Part shown: positions 38,600 through 52,500 of the stretch, in pieces
Layout of the letters: each line of letters opens with the position of its first letter
How positions within the stretch are numbered: position 1 is the stretch's first letter
Source: Alitta virens
Taxonomy: Eukaryota; Annelida; Polychaeta; Phyllodocida; Nereididae
Length of the DNA: 64,000 bases
Reading direction: 5' to 3'
NCBI GenBank assembly: GCA_932294295.1
Contig: OW028575.1
Location: forward strand, 41,574,753 to 41,638,752
Position numbers and translations under genes: made by a program
Notes under the pieces: model-generated
Seen by the model: only the letters and a program-made list of their open reading frames with translations
Told to the model about the DNA's origin: nothing
Databases searched by the model: none

Positions 38600-40050
38600 A
38601 TGAACTATAAATATTCAATCCGTCCTGAAGGTCCCTTGGCTTCTGTTGTCTTGTTCCTGTCTTCATTCTTAATCCATGCATCTCATGCATCACCAGTTAG
38701 TGCGGTGGCTTCACTTCATAGGCAATTTACTCTGAACGGATTCCATAGGTATATGGCACATGTACCCAGAATGATGTAGTCTTAAGCTTCTATACTGACT
38801 ATTATTATGGCCCATATTATGACAGGGGTGCAGTGCCCTTATTAGGTTTTTCCTTATATATCTAAACTTGATATAAAGCCTCGGTTTTTGTTGAAAGGAG
38901 GTTCATGAGAAAAGTTAATTTCTGGTACTGACATTATTCTAATTAACTTTCAGAGAACTTGTCACTTCAGTGAATGTAGCATTAAAAGCGGATGTGAAGA
39001 AACCATGTCAGATGGCGTTAAAAGAGGAAATTCCCTCAGGAATGTATTTGGATTCAGATCAGATAGATTCCTTGCAGTCGTGGGAGAATTATCAGGTATG
39101 GCAAATTTCATTAAACTGTCTGAAGAGAGTAAATGCATAGCCTGCCTTACTGCTGTTATACATTCAAGTCATTAATTGGTTTCATTGATTAATTTTTCCT
39201 TTCCAGGTGATGCCTTCTGAAGTATTCAACACTGAACAACCCGAACATCGTTCACATTCAGTCTCTGTTGTAATTTACAGAAGCCTAGAAAAAACCTCCA
39301 ATAAGGAACTGAATGCCACAGTCATTCTCCCTGTGCACTTTCGCTACCACCAGGTAGCTGACAAGGACTTCGCTCAAATCACTCTGGCTGATCCTCAAGT
39401 TTTGATACGATGCGAGGACTCGGGTAAGATTACAGTGAAGTAACTGCCGATCACGGTCAGTAGAAGAATCAACACTGGGGTAAACAACATACATGTAATA
39501 AGGTCAGGACTATGACTGCATGTGTAAGTTGACCCAGTTGCACTAGTAACACCAGCTAATTAATACCAATTATTAATTACTCCATTTTATCTAATGATTC
39601 TTGTGCAGTGAAACCTAATAAATGTCTGTAAACTTGATAGAAGCTAAATTACTTGACACTACTAAAAACAGTCACATCCTTTTACTCTATCTTTTGTAAT
39701 AGTTTCAGGTGATGAGAAGCATACAGTTAACCTTGCTTGTGATAAAAGTAAAGCCAACCTCTGTAAATGGCACAAGGTTACAGTACGATCAGTAAGTATA
39801 AGTCATTGACACTAGTTATGCACATAACATCATCATATCTGACATCAATTTCCCTGAATTGACTGGTTATTTTAATTTTATTTTTTCCCCCCCATCTTTT
39901 TAGGATAAGAAGTCATTAACATCTCAGATTCCAGTTGGCAAGTCACAGCATTACACACTTGTCTTAGTAGGAACACAAATTGTCTCAATAGCAACAACAC
40001 TATTACTAGCACTGCTGATGGAGAGTAAAAATATCGCCATTGATCAATAA
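38600..40050 (+). CDS. PIGX: GPI mannosyltransferase I accessory subunit PIG-X
   Basis: PIG-X is an ER type I membrane protein that stabilises PIG-M, which adds the first mannose to the GPI precursor. Exons: 38600-38748, 38954-39095, 39207-39423, 39709-39791, 39904-40050, giving 245 residues. Starting at 38600 puts a signal peptide (ASVVLFLSSFLIHA) near the N-terminus; the in-frame ATGs at 38501 and 38531 would give a long polar leader and are less likely. Family signatures: FTLNGFHRELVTSVNV across exon junction 1, EEIPSGMYLD, the ILPVHFRYHQ motif, PQVLIRC, the CKW segment, and a C-terminal transmembrane helix (about residues 211-233, LVLVGTQIVSIATTLLLALL). Family similarity is modest, as is usual for PIG-X. 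Confidence 0.88.
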
Positions 40051-40057
40051 AATTAAA
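40046..40057 (+). terminator. Overlapping PIGX polyadenylation signals
   Basis: AATAAA at 40046-40051 includes the PIGX stop codon TAA (40048-40050). ATTAAA follows at about 40052. If used, the 3' UTR would be very short. Confidence 0.4.
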
Positions 40058-40150
40058 AAAATTTGCCCCAAATATTTTGTAGCGTTTAGCATGAAAATGA
40101 AACTTGTCAAATATATGGGCTGGAAGGCTCACAACAGTGAGTATATATAA

Positions 40151-40215
40151 AGGGCTGTTCCATTTAAAAGTGTGAGGTGGGGGCGCATGAAGATTTTTTT
40201 TAATGAAACAGCCCT
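40151..40215. mobile_element. Minimal GGGCTGTTCC-family MITE
   Basis: It begins AGGGCTGTTCCATTTAAAA and ends AATGAAACAGCCCT. Only 65 bp long, an internally deleted relative of the element at 30243-30489. It lies between the convergent PIGX and BPTF genes. Confidence 0.65.
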
Positions 40216-40418
40216 AACCAACAAGCCTGTATAATATACTAAAGATTAATTTTATCTTTGCCCTGCACTGGTACATCTTGAGTCTATTCTGGTCAACTGA
40301 CTACCATGCTTCTCAAAAGATTCAGACTGTACGACAATTCTGGTTATGACCAAACATTTTTATTTCTACAAATACTTTCATCAAAAGGAACAGTGATATG
40401 ATGACAAGACAGAATGGA

Positions 40419-40424
40419 TTTATT
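40419..40424 (-). terminator. BPTF polyadenylation signal
   Basis: TTTATT on plus reads AATAAA on minus, about 345 nt after the BPTF stop codon. Another lies about 60 bp further on (near 40358). Confidence 0.45.
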
Positions 40425-40768
40425 ACACATGATAACATTAAAATCTGACAAAATTACACTTTGTACACAATGTCATCTGCATTTTGAAACTGAACATTGA
40501 ACTGTTGCAGGTTTAACTTCAAACTAACAGTTAATTACCAAAATAGTTCAACATGACTGAACAGTGCGTGTTAGACACTTCATTGACTGGGCACCTGCAT
40601 ATATTTATGCATACTTACAAAAGCTACTGCAGCTACTCAATAATTTAGTAATCCTGATAATTTACTATCATTACCACATGCTACTCTTTCCTCAACAGGT
40701 TCAAAAGTAAACCTGTTTAATGATAAAATGAATATATTTACATGATTTCTTAATACATGACTGGTTCC

Positions 40769-43700
40769 TTAGATACGATCTTTCACGGTTTTTAGTTTCT
40801 GTACAAAGAAAGTTTCAAGCACCTCTGCACATTGGTAGAACGGTGAATCATTGGGGTTGTAGTAACGACAATTGTCAAATATTTTGGTCACATCTTTAAC
40901 AAAGTCTCCCAAATATGAATAAAGACCAGCTGCAAGTTTCTTCTCCACTATTGAGAGATCTGTAAGCAAAAGTAGTGAAAATCAGTGATGTAAGGATATT
41001 TTAGCGAAAAATAAAACATTCTCGAGACAGGTAATGCAAGAACTTACCCATTGGTTCTTTAATGACACGGTAGTAGTCTGGTACTTCTTTAGGATCAACG
41101 GCTTTCAAAAAGGGCCATGCCATTTTGTGCGTCTGCATAAGATGGAAAAAAAAAAGCATAGATACTATTAGTAGGTATACAGGATTAGGTACTGTTGATT
41201 GTCAACTGAACCAACAGCCACAATGCACTGACACAGCAGTTAATTAAGCGACATTTATAACGCTACTTGTCACTTAGGTTTAATACCAACCTGCAAACTC
41301 TTGAGAACTCGACGCAATTCCTCACGTGATTTGTCACCAAGCATCTTCTGGACAACGTTGGTGTCCTCATTATTTCGTTGACAATTTGGACAAACATAGG
41401 TGTCCATCAGATCTGCTTCAGATTTGGTGATTCCAACGCATCTTCCGTGGAACCAGTCTTGACAACGGTCACAACCAATGTAGAACCTGGAAATTAACCA
41501 TGTGATCACTTTACAAGTAGTCAGATAGAAATATTTTTAAATGCAGTACAAAATAGGACACAATTAACAAGAATGGCACATGGGATGTGCGATCTGGCCC
41601 AACTGCAGCATTTGGCCCCAGGCATCCCAACTGGATTGACAATGTCATTGCATGGATTCCCAGACACTACAAGAACGTGGCTTCGTGGTGTCCTGCTGGT
41701 TCCCCTGCCCCAGCGAAATAGAAAACAGGCTACCTGTCTACATTTGAGCTCTTTTTAAAACAAACGACAGCTTAAGTATTATCATTTAATGAGACTGTAA
41801 GCATAAAAAAATGAAGGTGTTTGCTCTTCCCCAACCAGCAAATTTGGTATAGATCTGTGAGGTGTATATAATGCGTTTTCAATAAATTGGTTGAAGATCA
41901 TTTTCAAGAAATAGGTTACACATGAAAATGGAAAATGTAATGTCATGTTTAGAAATCGGAGCATTCCATGATTCGACGCCCATGCTATGGGAGCCAGAAA
42001 TAAATACAAGAATGAAGACAATAAAGTTGATGCCTTACATGCTCATAATAATACTAATGTCATGTAAAAACATTTACTTTAACAAATAATAAGTTGGAAA
42101 CTATAAACTGTCTAGACTTACTGAGTTTCGTCATAAGCAGTTTTGCAGAGACAATAAAGTTCATCCGAGGATTCTTCTCGCTGCCTTTTACAATCTACGC
42201 ACATATACGAATCAATCTTCTGTGCATCCCCCTCGGAAATGTCCACACATTCACCATGGAACCAGTTGGAACACAAGTCACAGCCGATGTAAAATCTACA
42301 GCAATGAAAGAATGTATTCTTATGTAAGATAATACCATATTTATATTTAACTTTTTCATAATTTCTATTCATATGTTACTTAACTATTTACTGTATTGTA
42401 AAGGCACATATGCCATGAGGCGTAAGCCTACCAGATTTATTTTGTAATTTGTATGTGTTTACATTGTATTTTTATATATTTTGGTAAATAAACTTTAACT
42501 AAACTAATTAAACTTAACCTTATAATAAACTAATCAAGATACAAATACTGTCTGAAGAAAACTCATAGTCAAAAATCAATCTAGTTTAGTATATGCTGGA
42601 ATCTTCATACCTAGTTTGATCATACGGCTGCTTGCATATGCAGTACAATTTATCAGCCATGGGCCGCCCTGCTCCTGTTGAAATTATCTTTTTCTTCTTC
42701 TTGGCCTTGGGAGGCTCCAGGTCTGTCATGCGTTCTAAAATGGGCATCGGTGGATCATCTTTGCGTTTCTTTCCTACAACCAAACCTTTCTTCTTCTCCA
42801 GTTTCAAGACTTCATTCAGTTCAGCCTGCAATCAACAAGATATATATGACAAATTATTATCAATTCAGCAACTTTCAGGAGATTATGGCTGATGACCAAC
42901 TGGTTTATGTTCAAGACCTATGTTTATTAATGAATATATACACTGACCTGAATCTCAGTGGTCAATGCTTTCTCCATCAAGGCACGTTTCTTCTGAATAT
43001 CTTTCTTGAGGGCCTCTTTCTGCTTGAACAGAGCAGTTTGCAGTTTGTTGTTGATGATGCGTCTCTGTCTCTCTTCAGCTGTTTCTTTGGCTTTGCTTTT
43101 CCCTTCCAACATGGACTTGACAGTACTGCTTCTGCAAAGCATATTAATGTCATATAAATTTCAAGACAACTAACTCACTCCTACAAAAATACAATGAACT
43201 GTTGAGTCGGTGTATTACCTGTCAGACTTGCTGTCTTTCCCCTTGGATGTGGAGGTAATGGACTGCTGAAACTGTTTCGCTTGCAGCTGCTGAACAGAGG
43301 GCACAGGTGTTTTTCCTGCATCTGAGTTTGTCTTGTCTGCTGCTGCCATTTGACGCTGCATTGCCATTAGTTTAGCTTGGATTTCAGGGTCTTGGTTTTG
43401 CAACATGGCTTGACGCACAACTGCAAAAAAGACATAAGACGATAATAGTGGTTGAAAGCTGATTACTTAAATTATTACTATCATCATAACTAGACAACCA
43501 TGCTCACCTTGCTGGACAACTTCTGGAGTGACTGCATATTTCGTTGCTGATTGGACTGTAGGTAGAGAGGCATTAATGCCAGGAGATGTTACTGTGGGAC
43601 TAGAAATAGGAGCTGGAGCGACAGCCGTTGTGACCAGGGCAGGGGCGGCTGCCTGGGCTGTGGTTGTCTGTCCAGCTGTATTTTGTACGGCGGTGGAAGG

Positions 43701-46534
43701 AACGCTGGGTCTGAACATCAGTTGGTGTCCTGAGGGAGTCCTCAACAGGGTGGCACCCTGAGTGGGATTGGAAGTGAGCAGGAGACGTGTCTGTGGTTGA
43801 GCCTGCACAACTTTGGTTGCTGCTGCGGGCAGAGACGCCGCAGACACTGCAGCTGCAAGCACTTTTGGAGTGGCCGTTGCACTTGCTCCAGCGATGCTAG
43901 CCACACCTCCTGCCACATTGACCACAGATGTGGATGTTACAGCAGGAGCCACCAGAGATGCAGCGGGGGCAACAGATGCTGCTTGAACTACACCGGGGGT
44001 AGATGTGCGAATTTGCAGTGTTTGGTTGCCTATCTGAATGGTCTGCAAAGCTGGTCTAGGTTGGGCAACTGGAGCAGCAGGCTGCTGTACAACCAAAACT
44101 TGCTGCTGAGGTTGGGCAGGGGCAGCTACAGCTGCTTGAACTGTTTGCTGCTGCTGTTGCTGGACAACTGTCGGTAAGGAGATGAGCTGCAAACGTCCAT
44201 CAGGCAAACGCAGTATTTGTTGACCTGGTCAAAGAATTACAATGTTTTATTGTAGAAATTTCAATTTGACATGTGACCAACTCAATCACCAGTGTGAAAT
44301 AAACATTTAACTTGGGACGTTCCCCAATATATAATGAGATTGGCATTTTGTTGCTGAGAACAAAGCAGTTTACTCACCAGCCATTAGTCCCTGAACCTGG
44401 ATCTGTCCGTTGGGTCCCTGAATGATGCGCAGGTTTTGCACGGGGTTGGGGGTGGAAGCAGGGGTGGTAGGGGTGCCAGCAGGGCGTATTTGCTGCCGCA
44501 CTTGAATTGGGGTGTTTGGAGCTATAGCTCTGACCGTAGGAGTAGCTGTGACTGCCCCTGTGACTGTAGCTTTTGGTCGGACTGTGATAGTGGTTGATGG
44601 CAACTGCACAGTACCACCAGTTCCATAACGTCCTCCTGCACCTGGAAAATAATTCAGATCTCATTTACCATTTTATTATTTTATTCATACTACATAAACA
44701 GTAAAATCAAAATACTTAATGCTGACATAAACAGACAAATAGACTTGAAGCTTACCTGTGATAATGGTCTTTGGTGTAAGCTGTATCTTTGTACCAGTGG
44801 ACACTGTAGCCGTAGTGGGTGTTACTCTCAGTGCAGTGAGGTTTCCACCAGCTTGAGATGTTGTCAACACACGAACGCCACCCTGTCAAAAAATCAAATT
44901 GCCATTATTATATTGTGCTATGTGTACATTGTAAACATGATTTACATTGAAGAGTAAATGTAAATTCGAGCTTATCATATTAATCATATATATATCTAAA
45001 ATCACAACTGCATTTCATAACGGTTGAAGCCTTACAGGTGTTTTGGCTCCCTGAGAAGTAACTAAGACTGCCTTCTGGCCCCCAATAGTGATGGTCTTTG
45101 CAGGTGTCCCCATGGTGGTAACCGTTGTCACCCCTTTCTGCTGTTCGGCTAAGCGCTTTTGCTGCATGGCCAGACGCTGTTGCTTCAACTGAATCTCCAG
45201 CTGTGCCTTGATCTGTGCTGCAGTCTGGGTTTGCTGTTGGTGCTGCACCTGCTGCTGTTGCTGTGCTGCTTGGACTTGGACTAACTTTTCCTGGACCACA
45301 GCACGTTGCTTTTCAACCCTGCAAAAATGATCATTTCAATAATATATTTTCTGTTGTGCAACCCGCATATCAAGCGAATGGAGATAATAAACCCAAATGA
45401 CTTACTTCTCTCCAAAGAGTTTAATCTCCCAGAGATCTAAGTCTTCCTCAGGAATCCAAGCCTCAGTAATACTTGGTTCTTTCTGCTTGGGAGATTCAGG
45501 TCGCTTCCTTTCTCTGAGGCCCTTGCGTTGTGGTGTGTATTTTTCTGTTGCAAACCATAATTCAATGCACATGACAATACAAGATACAGCAAATAAAGTT
45601 AAAACAACAATCTAATCTACATATGACACAATATATTACCTCTAGGTTGCTGTGGTACACCAATGGGAATAATGATCTTGCGTACAAGATACTCCGAGCG
45701 CAGACCATAAGGTCCAACATCTCGTCGTTTCAGCACCTCAGTTGTTGTGATGTCTGTTTCCGTCGTAATTGTGTTGGTGCCTCCTGCCGGGGGCTTGATA
45801 GACAGATCGTCCCAACGGATACAGGCCCACATGATGCGAAGTTGCAATGATGCTGCAGAAAGTGTCTTCAGGGTTTGCGTGCGGAACCTCCAACAGGTCT
45901 TGAAGGCAGGTCTTGGACAAGGGTATAGCCAGCTAACATTGTTCATTTTGCAATTGTAATTAAACCCATCTACTTCCCATCTACCTGACTTCCTGGCCAA
46001 CCTCTTGGCAGCAAGCTTTTCCAAAGTAAATATACTTCTTTTGCTGGATGATTTGTTGAAGAATTTGTTCACACATGGGATGTTTCCTTTCTTCATGGAA
46101 GTCTTCCCTTTGACTCCCCTCCCTCCTCTACCCGTACGAACTACCATGGCTTTGAATTGCGTCTTGCCCACATTCTCCAGCTTGGACTCCAACTCAGGGA
46201 CTGTGGATGGGGTGAGCTGTATCTTGCCACCTTGAATGATAGACGCAATAGTTTGGCCAACTGCTGGAGTAGCCTTTGGAATGGGTGCAGCTGGTTTTGA
46301 AGGTTCAGGCTTAGGAGCAGGAGGTGCAGGCTTTTTAATAGGAGCTGGCGCGCTCTTTGCAGCTGTTGCTGCTGCTGGTTTTTGCTCAGACTTGGTATTA
46401 CCAGCTCTACCTTTATCTGCATCAGTCACCATGCCATTCTCTTGAGGTTGTTCATCATCTTTACTTGGTCCTTTCTCCCCTTTCTCCTTCTCTTCTTCTC
46501 CATCCTCTTCCTCATCCTCATCCTCACTTGACTT

Positions 46535-46567
<33 letters not shown>

Positions 46568-49500
46568 GTCCTCCTCCTCATCTTCCTTTTCCTCATTTTT
46601 ATTCTCCACATCTACAGTTGTCTCATCTTCCTCTCCATCACTTTCATCTTCATTCCTTGTTGAAGAATAGCGACACGAGGGTGAGTAACAAGTCTTATGT
46701 TCTCCCTTGCTTCTGCATTCAGCCGAGTAACAACTGAAGTTGGGCTCGTTACTTTCTTCCATGTTGGAATTTGGTAGATCATCAATTTTCACTTCTGTTT
46801 TCTCCTCGTGTTTATCTCCCACCACGTCCACATCTTCCTCTCCCTTCGTCTGTTTTTGGGTGGACGTCACCTTCTTCTCAGCCTCCTGCATCTTGTATCT
46901 GTTGATGACGGCTAATATTGCCATCTTTTGCCTTTGTTCTAGCTCCCACTGTTTCTGTCTTCGCTCTAGCAACTGGTCGAGCCTGGAGTATGGTTTGGTC
47001 ACTTTAGGAAAATGTTTCCTTGTTAGCAATGCCTCAGTTATATTCAAGAGTTCTATTGTTTCCTCTTCTTCTTCCATCACTGCCTCCTTGTCCAGGGGCA
47101 CTTCCTTAGACTCGGCTGCACTTTCTTTCTCCTCTTCTTTTGCAACTGTCTCACTCTTCACTTGTACATCCTCTTTAACCACAGCAGATTGGTCAGTCTC
47201 CATGGGTTCCTCTTTCGCTTCAGTCTCTTGTTTTACTTCAGTCTCCTCCATTGTTTCCTTCGTTTCCATTGGTTCATCTTTAACCTCTGTCATTTCTTCG
47301 TTTGACTCCCCCTTTGCACCATCTGTTGAATCATTGCCCTCATCACTGATAGCCGTAGCCTTCGTTTCATCTGTCTCCATCTTCTGCTCTTCGGTTGCAA
47401 CTTCTTCCATCTTAGTATTCACCTCCTCCTTGACTGCAACATCCTCATCCTTCACAGCTTCAATCGCTTTCCTCTTTCTAGCTTGCAGCTTGGCGGCCAC
47501 TGCTCGCAGTCCCACTGTATTCTGTGGCACGTATTTGTAATTTCGGACAGCACTGACCCACATCCATCCCCCTTGACCAGCAACTCGATATTCTTCACCT
47601 TTTTGCTTCCACACCTGCAACAAAACAGCATCTTAAAATAAGAACAGTGTCTATCATCTGTATGCACACATGCGAGCCAAACTTGCACCATACTATATAA
47701 TGTAGCAAACCACACAGCAAAGTATACACCTGTGACCCTCACAAAATGTACCATAACAAGCACATTTGGATAATCCCCAACTTCTATTACACAACTGAGA
47801 GGGTTTGCACACTTTTGTTCTATATAAAAAGTATATAATTAAAACAAAGTGATGTACAAATATCTGAAATAACCAAAATCCCACTCACTTGATGTTTCAG
47901 ACCCAGCGTATACTTGCACCAAGTGGTCCTGTCAATTTCTTCCTCTTCCTCTTTTCTTCTTCTGAACTCTTTTTCTTTCTTCTTGACATCCTCTTTATCA
48001 ACAGCTGTCATACGAATCATTCTTATATGACCTGTGGAAATAAAAAAGCAATTTAACCAATGTCACACATTTTCCATTCAACTTGCTAAAAGGGGTAAAC
48101 AAGTCTTGCCTTTTCAGTGCGGATCATTGAATGTTGGAAATTTGTGAATAACTGATAGTATTTCAAAAAGGAACAATGATCATTTGTTAAAATACAATTC
48201 AATCATTTTCTAATGAACTATATCATATTGCAAAATAAATGATCTGTGAACTTGCAAGGCATAAGTTGATGTTATAAGAATGAGGATAATAAAATTTGAA
48301 CTTCTGGCTGTATATTGTAATACTAACCTAAAGACTCAGACCACACTGGGTTGAAAATACATGGCTTCATGCTGGCCTCAAGGATAGACAGAGCAAGAGA
48401 GAAATCCTGTGGAGAAGAACAGAGGTGGACGGCCTTGAGCCACTGTTGCCTGTTTGCTGGCCAGTTCGAGTGGAGAAATGCTGAAGGGAGGTTGGATTCC
48501 AGCTGAGTAATAGTCATTCTCATGGTGGATAACATGACAGATTTTACGCCATAGGCAGAACCATTCCACTTGAATTCACTGAGAGGAGTCAGACTAAACT
48601 TGTGCGAGAGGAACCTTCTTCGGTCCCTGTCTTCGTTGTGCTGATGCTTGTTAAGTGCCAGAGTGTTTGAAGAGTATTGGTTTTGGTATGTTTTGTAGGT
48701 TCCTTCCATTCCTAAAAGAAGATAATAGATTGATGAGATGCAACATTTAATGCCTATGCATTTCGTATTTACAATATTCGCTAAAAACAATTTTTATATG
48801 AGTTGCCATCACAGTGTGCCAAGAAATACCAAAAAATTGAGCAAAGTTCTGCAAAAATTCTAATCTGCATTAATTTATCATTCGATTGTCTGACATTGAT
48901 CATATAAATCAGATAGATGAATGATTAATATAACATACCTAGCTTAAAGTGAATGCTCTGCTGGTTGACCGAAGTGCTGCTAGATTTGCTGCGAGTAATA
49001 CGGGTAATATCACCATCTTTGTTAATGACTAGGACACTGTCGTCTGACTTGCTAGTCACAGACTTCAAACTGCTGGTGGTGACTGTGACAGAATCAGTGA
49101 ACAATTTAGGAGTGAGGCTTCCAGTCTTTGACCTTGTCAGAATGCGACGCGTTTCAGTTGAGGCTGAAGCAGAAACAACATTTACAGTATAACAAACTGG
49201 TTATAGCGCTCAAGAGCAGATATAATGTTGAATCAAGATGCACTTGAAACAGTCAACTTACAAGCATTACTGGATGAGCTGGTTTGCAGATCAGTCATGA
49301 TTGTAGAGCCTTCCCCTTGGGTGTCCTGTGATTCTGTCTGACCTGGCTCATTGACGTTGTTATTTGATGAAGAATTGGCAGAATTGTTGTTGGAATTTGT
49401 GCCTGTTGCGTTGTTGGGTGCCTTGGGAGTCAACTGCACTAACACACGATTTCCGTCTTTGTTTACAACAACAACAGTCTTAGCTCCTCCTGGTATTATG

Positions 49501-52500
49501 TTGTTAGCCTTGGCGTTCGCCAGGACTGACTGGATGTTCATCAGAGTGGATTTGGGTTTAGGCTCCTCTGCTTTGTCTTGAGCACCCTGAACCTCCATCT
49601 TCTCCTCTTCTTTGGCTTTCTCCTCTCTTTTTTCCTCTGCTGTAGAAGCCACAGTAGTAGAGGTCATAGTTGTGGTGGTCGTTGTTTGTGTTACACATTC
49701 TTGAGTAGTGGTCACTGATCCATTACTTTCGACGACAGTTGTCTCCAGAGTAGTTGTTGTTGCTGTGGTAGCGCTCAAACCTTGGTCAACCTAATACAAA
49801 AACCAACATGCAATTGATCATCATATATAATAATGATTATCAGAGCAGGAATGGTTAAGCACTCTCATGAATGTTAATATCTACAAAATGACCTTATCAA
49901 ATTTACATGACATACCGAGTCTGTTGCAGATGAAACACCAGGATCACCACTACTTTCCAGGGGTCTCTGCTCCATTCCAAATAGCATGGCATGAGGATTT
50001 TCCTCCATCTGCCTCAAACGCCTCAACTCCTCCTCCTCTCTCCTCTGTCTCTCTTCCTCTTCTCTTTTTCTCTTCTCCTCTTCTTCACGAGCTTTCTTCA
50101 AGGACCTCTCTTCCTGAATTTTCCTCAACTGAGCTGCAATGAGTTATATATACCCTAATCAGTGAAACTTTCCTATTGTCAGCTAAGTATAAATTAATTT
50201 ATTAATTTGAGGGGGGCATAATAATAGCCATCTAATCTGCCGCTGATTAGGATGAGACTTCAGTGTTAACTATTCAACTACTACACAATGCCTTACCATT
50301 CTCAATTTCCAGAATAGATTTCCTGCTTCCCTTATGATGATCTGTCAGCTCTTCTGTGATTGCCATCTGTCGCAAAATGTCTTCTCGGAAATCAATCAAG
50401 GCTCCATACAAATCTGCTTCCCACATTTCTCTGTCCAGAGAACTGATGAGTTCCTCGAATTGCTCAACAGAACTGTAGTACCATAGCCGCTCCTCCCCTT
50501 CACTGTAAGTCAAAACCATTGACCAGATCAGACTTTCAAACTCTTTTTTTTTTTCAGTGCCAAATGGTTACACACTTCTTCAAGTATAATATTCTTTTAA
50601 CGAATTAGACAAAATGTTAACATAGTCTCAAATAGTCACATTGACTTTTTTTTACTTGCAAACAAGAAACACTGACATAAATCAGGACCACATTATTATG
50701 ATATTAGTTCCAATCAGAGAGCACTGAGACTCTGAGAGCACCAAAGAAATAATAATAGTGAAGCTTACACAAACAAACGCCTACAGAGAAACCAGTATTT
50801 TCTTCGATGTCTGTCATATCCTATGGGCTCTTGCCTTGTGAGAAGTCCACTCCTCTCTGCATCAGATACACAATCTACAACTCCCCTCACCTGCAAAAGT
50901 ACATTTCTCTGAAATTCCATGTTTTAACACTATATAGATAACAGATTTGCTTAAACTTAATCAGCTTCAGGATCTGCATAAATTTGCAATGAGTTGAGCC
51001 ATTTTATTCTTTACTGCTGTGCTACTGCTTTCATAATTTGTAGTATCCAGGGCTTCCAAACCTGTGTGTACACACTCCAAGTTCAACGGAATGTGGTGCC
51101 ATATAGACATTAGTGTGATGATATTCAGTGTGTATGTGCAGTTTCATGGCGCCCGTAAGAAAAACTGGGTGAAACCCCATTTAAATCACCGATGAGTGAT
51201 GACTGTTGTGCAATATATGTTATATGATAAATATTCTGATGGATACATTGCTCGGTTCCACCACATCAAATTGACTCAATTTCAGTACATGTATGCAATA
51301 ATACAGAACATCCAATTATGCATTTACCTGGTGAGCCACACAAATATTACAATGCCAGTCATCTTCAGGAACATTTTCAAGCGGTGGTTCAACGCAAGTC
51401 AGATGGTATACTGCAGAGCATGTTTCGCAACACAGCAGGTCACCAAGCCTTTAAAATGAAATAAAAAATATCCTTTATGGCAGTGCAAGGCAATATATTG
51501 AAAATAATGTGTTATTAAGATATTCAAATCAGCTGGATAGCCATGTCAAATTATTGTCAATAATTATAATATAATGCCATTAGGTTCCAGTGTTATGCTT
51601 TAAAAGGAGAGATTTAAAGGACTAAGAAGAATTCGGCGAAATTCTGTAATAAATACAACTAAAACATACCTGGCATCTAACATTTGATAGCGAGCTCTAC
51701 TATAGGTATATTTGGTACAAACTAGTAAACTACTAAAAAATTTTTGCTACAATGGAAACATCTCCAAGAAACTCTTATACTTACTTGTGACAATTCCGAC
51801 AATGATCATCATATCGAATGTTGCCTTCATTCATGATATCTTCACGTACAGCACTGGTGGCCAAGAACAGATCGGTTAATGTCTGTAATATCTGTAGCTT
51901 TTCAGATACACTTGTGGAGAGATAGTCTGGTTTTTCTAAAGCCGGCAGCGCCACTCGGAACTCCTGGGCATGTGCACTGTCCAAATAAGACCTTACGACT
52001 TCAGTCCAAGACATTGAGTCAAGGAAGTAAAACATTATGTTTATGCTGTCCTTTACATCTTGAGGTCCAAAAGTGGTATTATTACCCTCCTCCTCCCTCT
52101 GAAGAGCTCGGAGTAAGCTTATGTGAGTCTCAGTTAATAAGCAACTTTGCTCATCACTCCTCAGAGCTTGCAAAAAGTCTTCAAATCGGAATGGTGATAA
52201 GCGCAGAATGACTCGGTAGTGCCGCAGCACTTCATAAATGCCAAGCGTTTTCAAAATGATTTCATGATCAAAATTTAAATCAGAGGAGGTTCGGGCCAAT
52301 TCCAAGGGGGGAATACTTTCTTCATCTATAATTTCAGGACTTGGGGGTCTTCTGAAAAAAAGGGCCTTTCGCCTGCTGCTGTTGGTGCTGAAACTTTCTT
52401 CACTATAAACAGATTCATTATCATCAAAACTGAATTCAGACTCTCTGTCATCCAATGGATCTTCCATGTCATAATTTTCTGATTTTTCATCAAAATCACT

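Noticed and set aside
42678..44177. Open frames of 126 and 159 codons on the plus strand
   Set aside because: Antisense shadows of BPTF exons 15-18, with Cys/Ser-rich or mixed composition and no own splice logic.
46740..47540. 266-codon open frame on the plus strand
   Set aside because: It is antisense to BPTF exon 10; the Glu/Lys/Thr-rich coding strand yields a Ser/Phe-rich, stop-poor complement. No family similarity.
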